A stretch of DNA of 64,000 nt from Planctomycetaceae bacterium (lineage in GTDB: Bacteria > Planctomycetota > Planctomycetia > Pirellulales > Lacipirellulaceae): positions 248,001 to 312,000 of the forward strand of contig PABB01000042.1 in the NCBI GenBank assembly GCA_002702655.1. Direction: 5' to 3'. The notes under the pieces were generated by a model. That model did not search any database and was not told where the DNA came from. It saw only the letters and a list, made by a program, of their open reading frames with translations. Of this stretch, positions 63,829 through 64,000 are shown piece by piece. The translations under genes were made by a program, and so were the position numbers. Numbering within the stretch: position 1 is the first letter of the stretch; every line of letters starts with the position of its first letter.

Positions 63829-64000
63829 GGCAGAGGCTCCGAGAAGAGACGAGTCGAAGCCGCCATCCTACCCCGTCCGGCGGCGGCATCCAATCGCCGC
63901 GGCGCTCGGGCGCCGCCAACCGATGCAGGCGATCGGGCTCAACTCTGCGAAGTGAAGATGCGATGAGGAACATCCGGGGTATATCCGCCCGCGCTCAGCT
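63829..64000. other. window end, no supported gene
   Basis: The 172 bases upstream of the minus-strand serine hydrolase should contain its promoter. No complete frame, repeat or RNA could be supported up to the window edge. Confidence 0.4.

Overview
The window looks like a chromosomal segment of a high-GC planctomycete, most likely of the Pirellulales type. The signs are PEP-CTERM C-termini, dockerin-like modules, two DUF1559 pseudopilin domains, an N-terminal planctomycete extracellular motif (EPLEQRELLA), a planctomycete-style extracellular sulfatase, an ECF sigma factor beside secreted glycan-degrading enzymes, and many hairpin-type intergenic repeats. Gene calls rest on reading frames, motifs and neighbours only; no searches were run.

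Region by region. 1-12.1 kb is almost all on the minus strand: a ZIP metal transporter (cut by the window edge), a methyltransferase, and a MoxR / DUF58 / von Willebrand A cluster with two large VWA membrane proteins, a secreted protein and small membrane proteins. 12.1-18.3 kb holds a UDP-GlcNAc 2-epimerase, a family 9 glycosyltransferase, a hemerythrin protein, a sigma-54 type response regulator and a flotillin-like FloA. 18.3-28.8 kb holds a secreted sulfatase with dockerin and PEP-CTERM, an N-acetylmuramoyl-L-alanine amidase, a small lipoprotein, a WaaE-like glycosyltransferase, a membrane metallophosphoesterase, a TPR membrane protein and an Arg-Gly repeat protein.

29.1-32 kb is an accessory island beside tRNA-Leu(TAA). 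It carries an apparent tyrosine-recombinase remnant, the C-terminal end of a polymorphic toxin (frameshifted at a G6 run) followed at once by a probable immunity gene, and a truncated IS5-type transposase. Base composition falls sharply at the toxin tip and immunity gene.

32.1-44.3 kb is an unusually tight minus-strand run of eight genes with overlaps or very short gaps. In order of transcription they are: a PEP-CTERM/dockerin protein fused in frame to a DUF1559 pseudopilin, a HEAT-repeat lipoprotein, a MurG-like glycosyltransferase, two GT4 glycosyltransferases, an ABC exporter, a sulfotransferase and a two-domain APH-like phosphotransferase. I infer that it builds and exports a sulfated, possibly phosphorylated glycan or glycolipid. 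It is the best candidate here for an undescribed system.

44.6-56.7 kb, on the plus strand, is a carbohydrate-degradation locus: ECF sigma factor, two LamG/PEP-CTERM proteins, a DUF1559 pseudopilin, an EF-hand lipoprotein, a large PA14/GH43/dockerin/LamG enzyme, a second GH43 enzyme and a GH32 fructan hydrolase. The same LamG domain occurs in three of these genes. 56.7-64 kb holds a likely outer-membrane protein, a small membrane protein, a serine hydrolase translationally close to a Tat-exported sugar isomerase-like protein, a planctomycete-type secreted protein and a second serine hydrolase.
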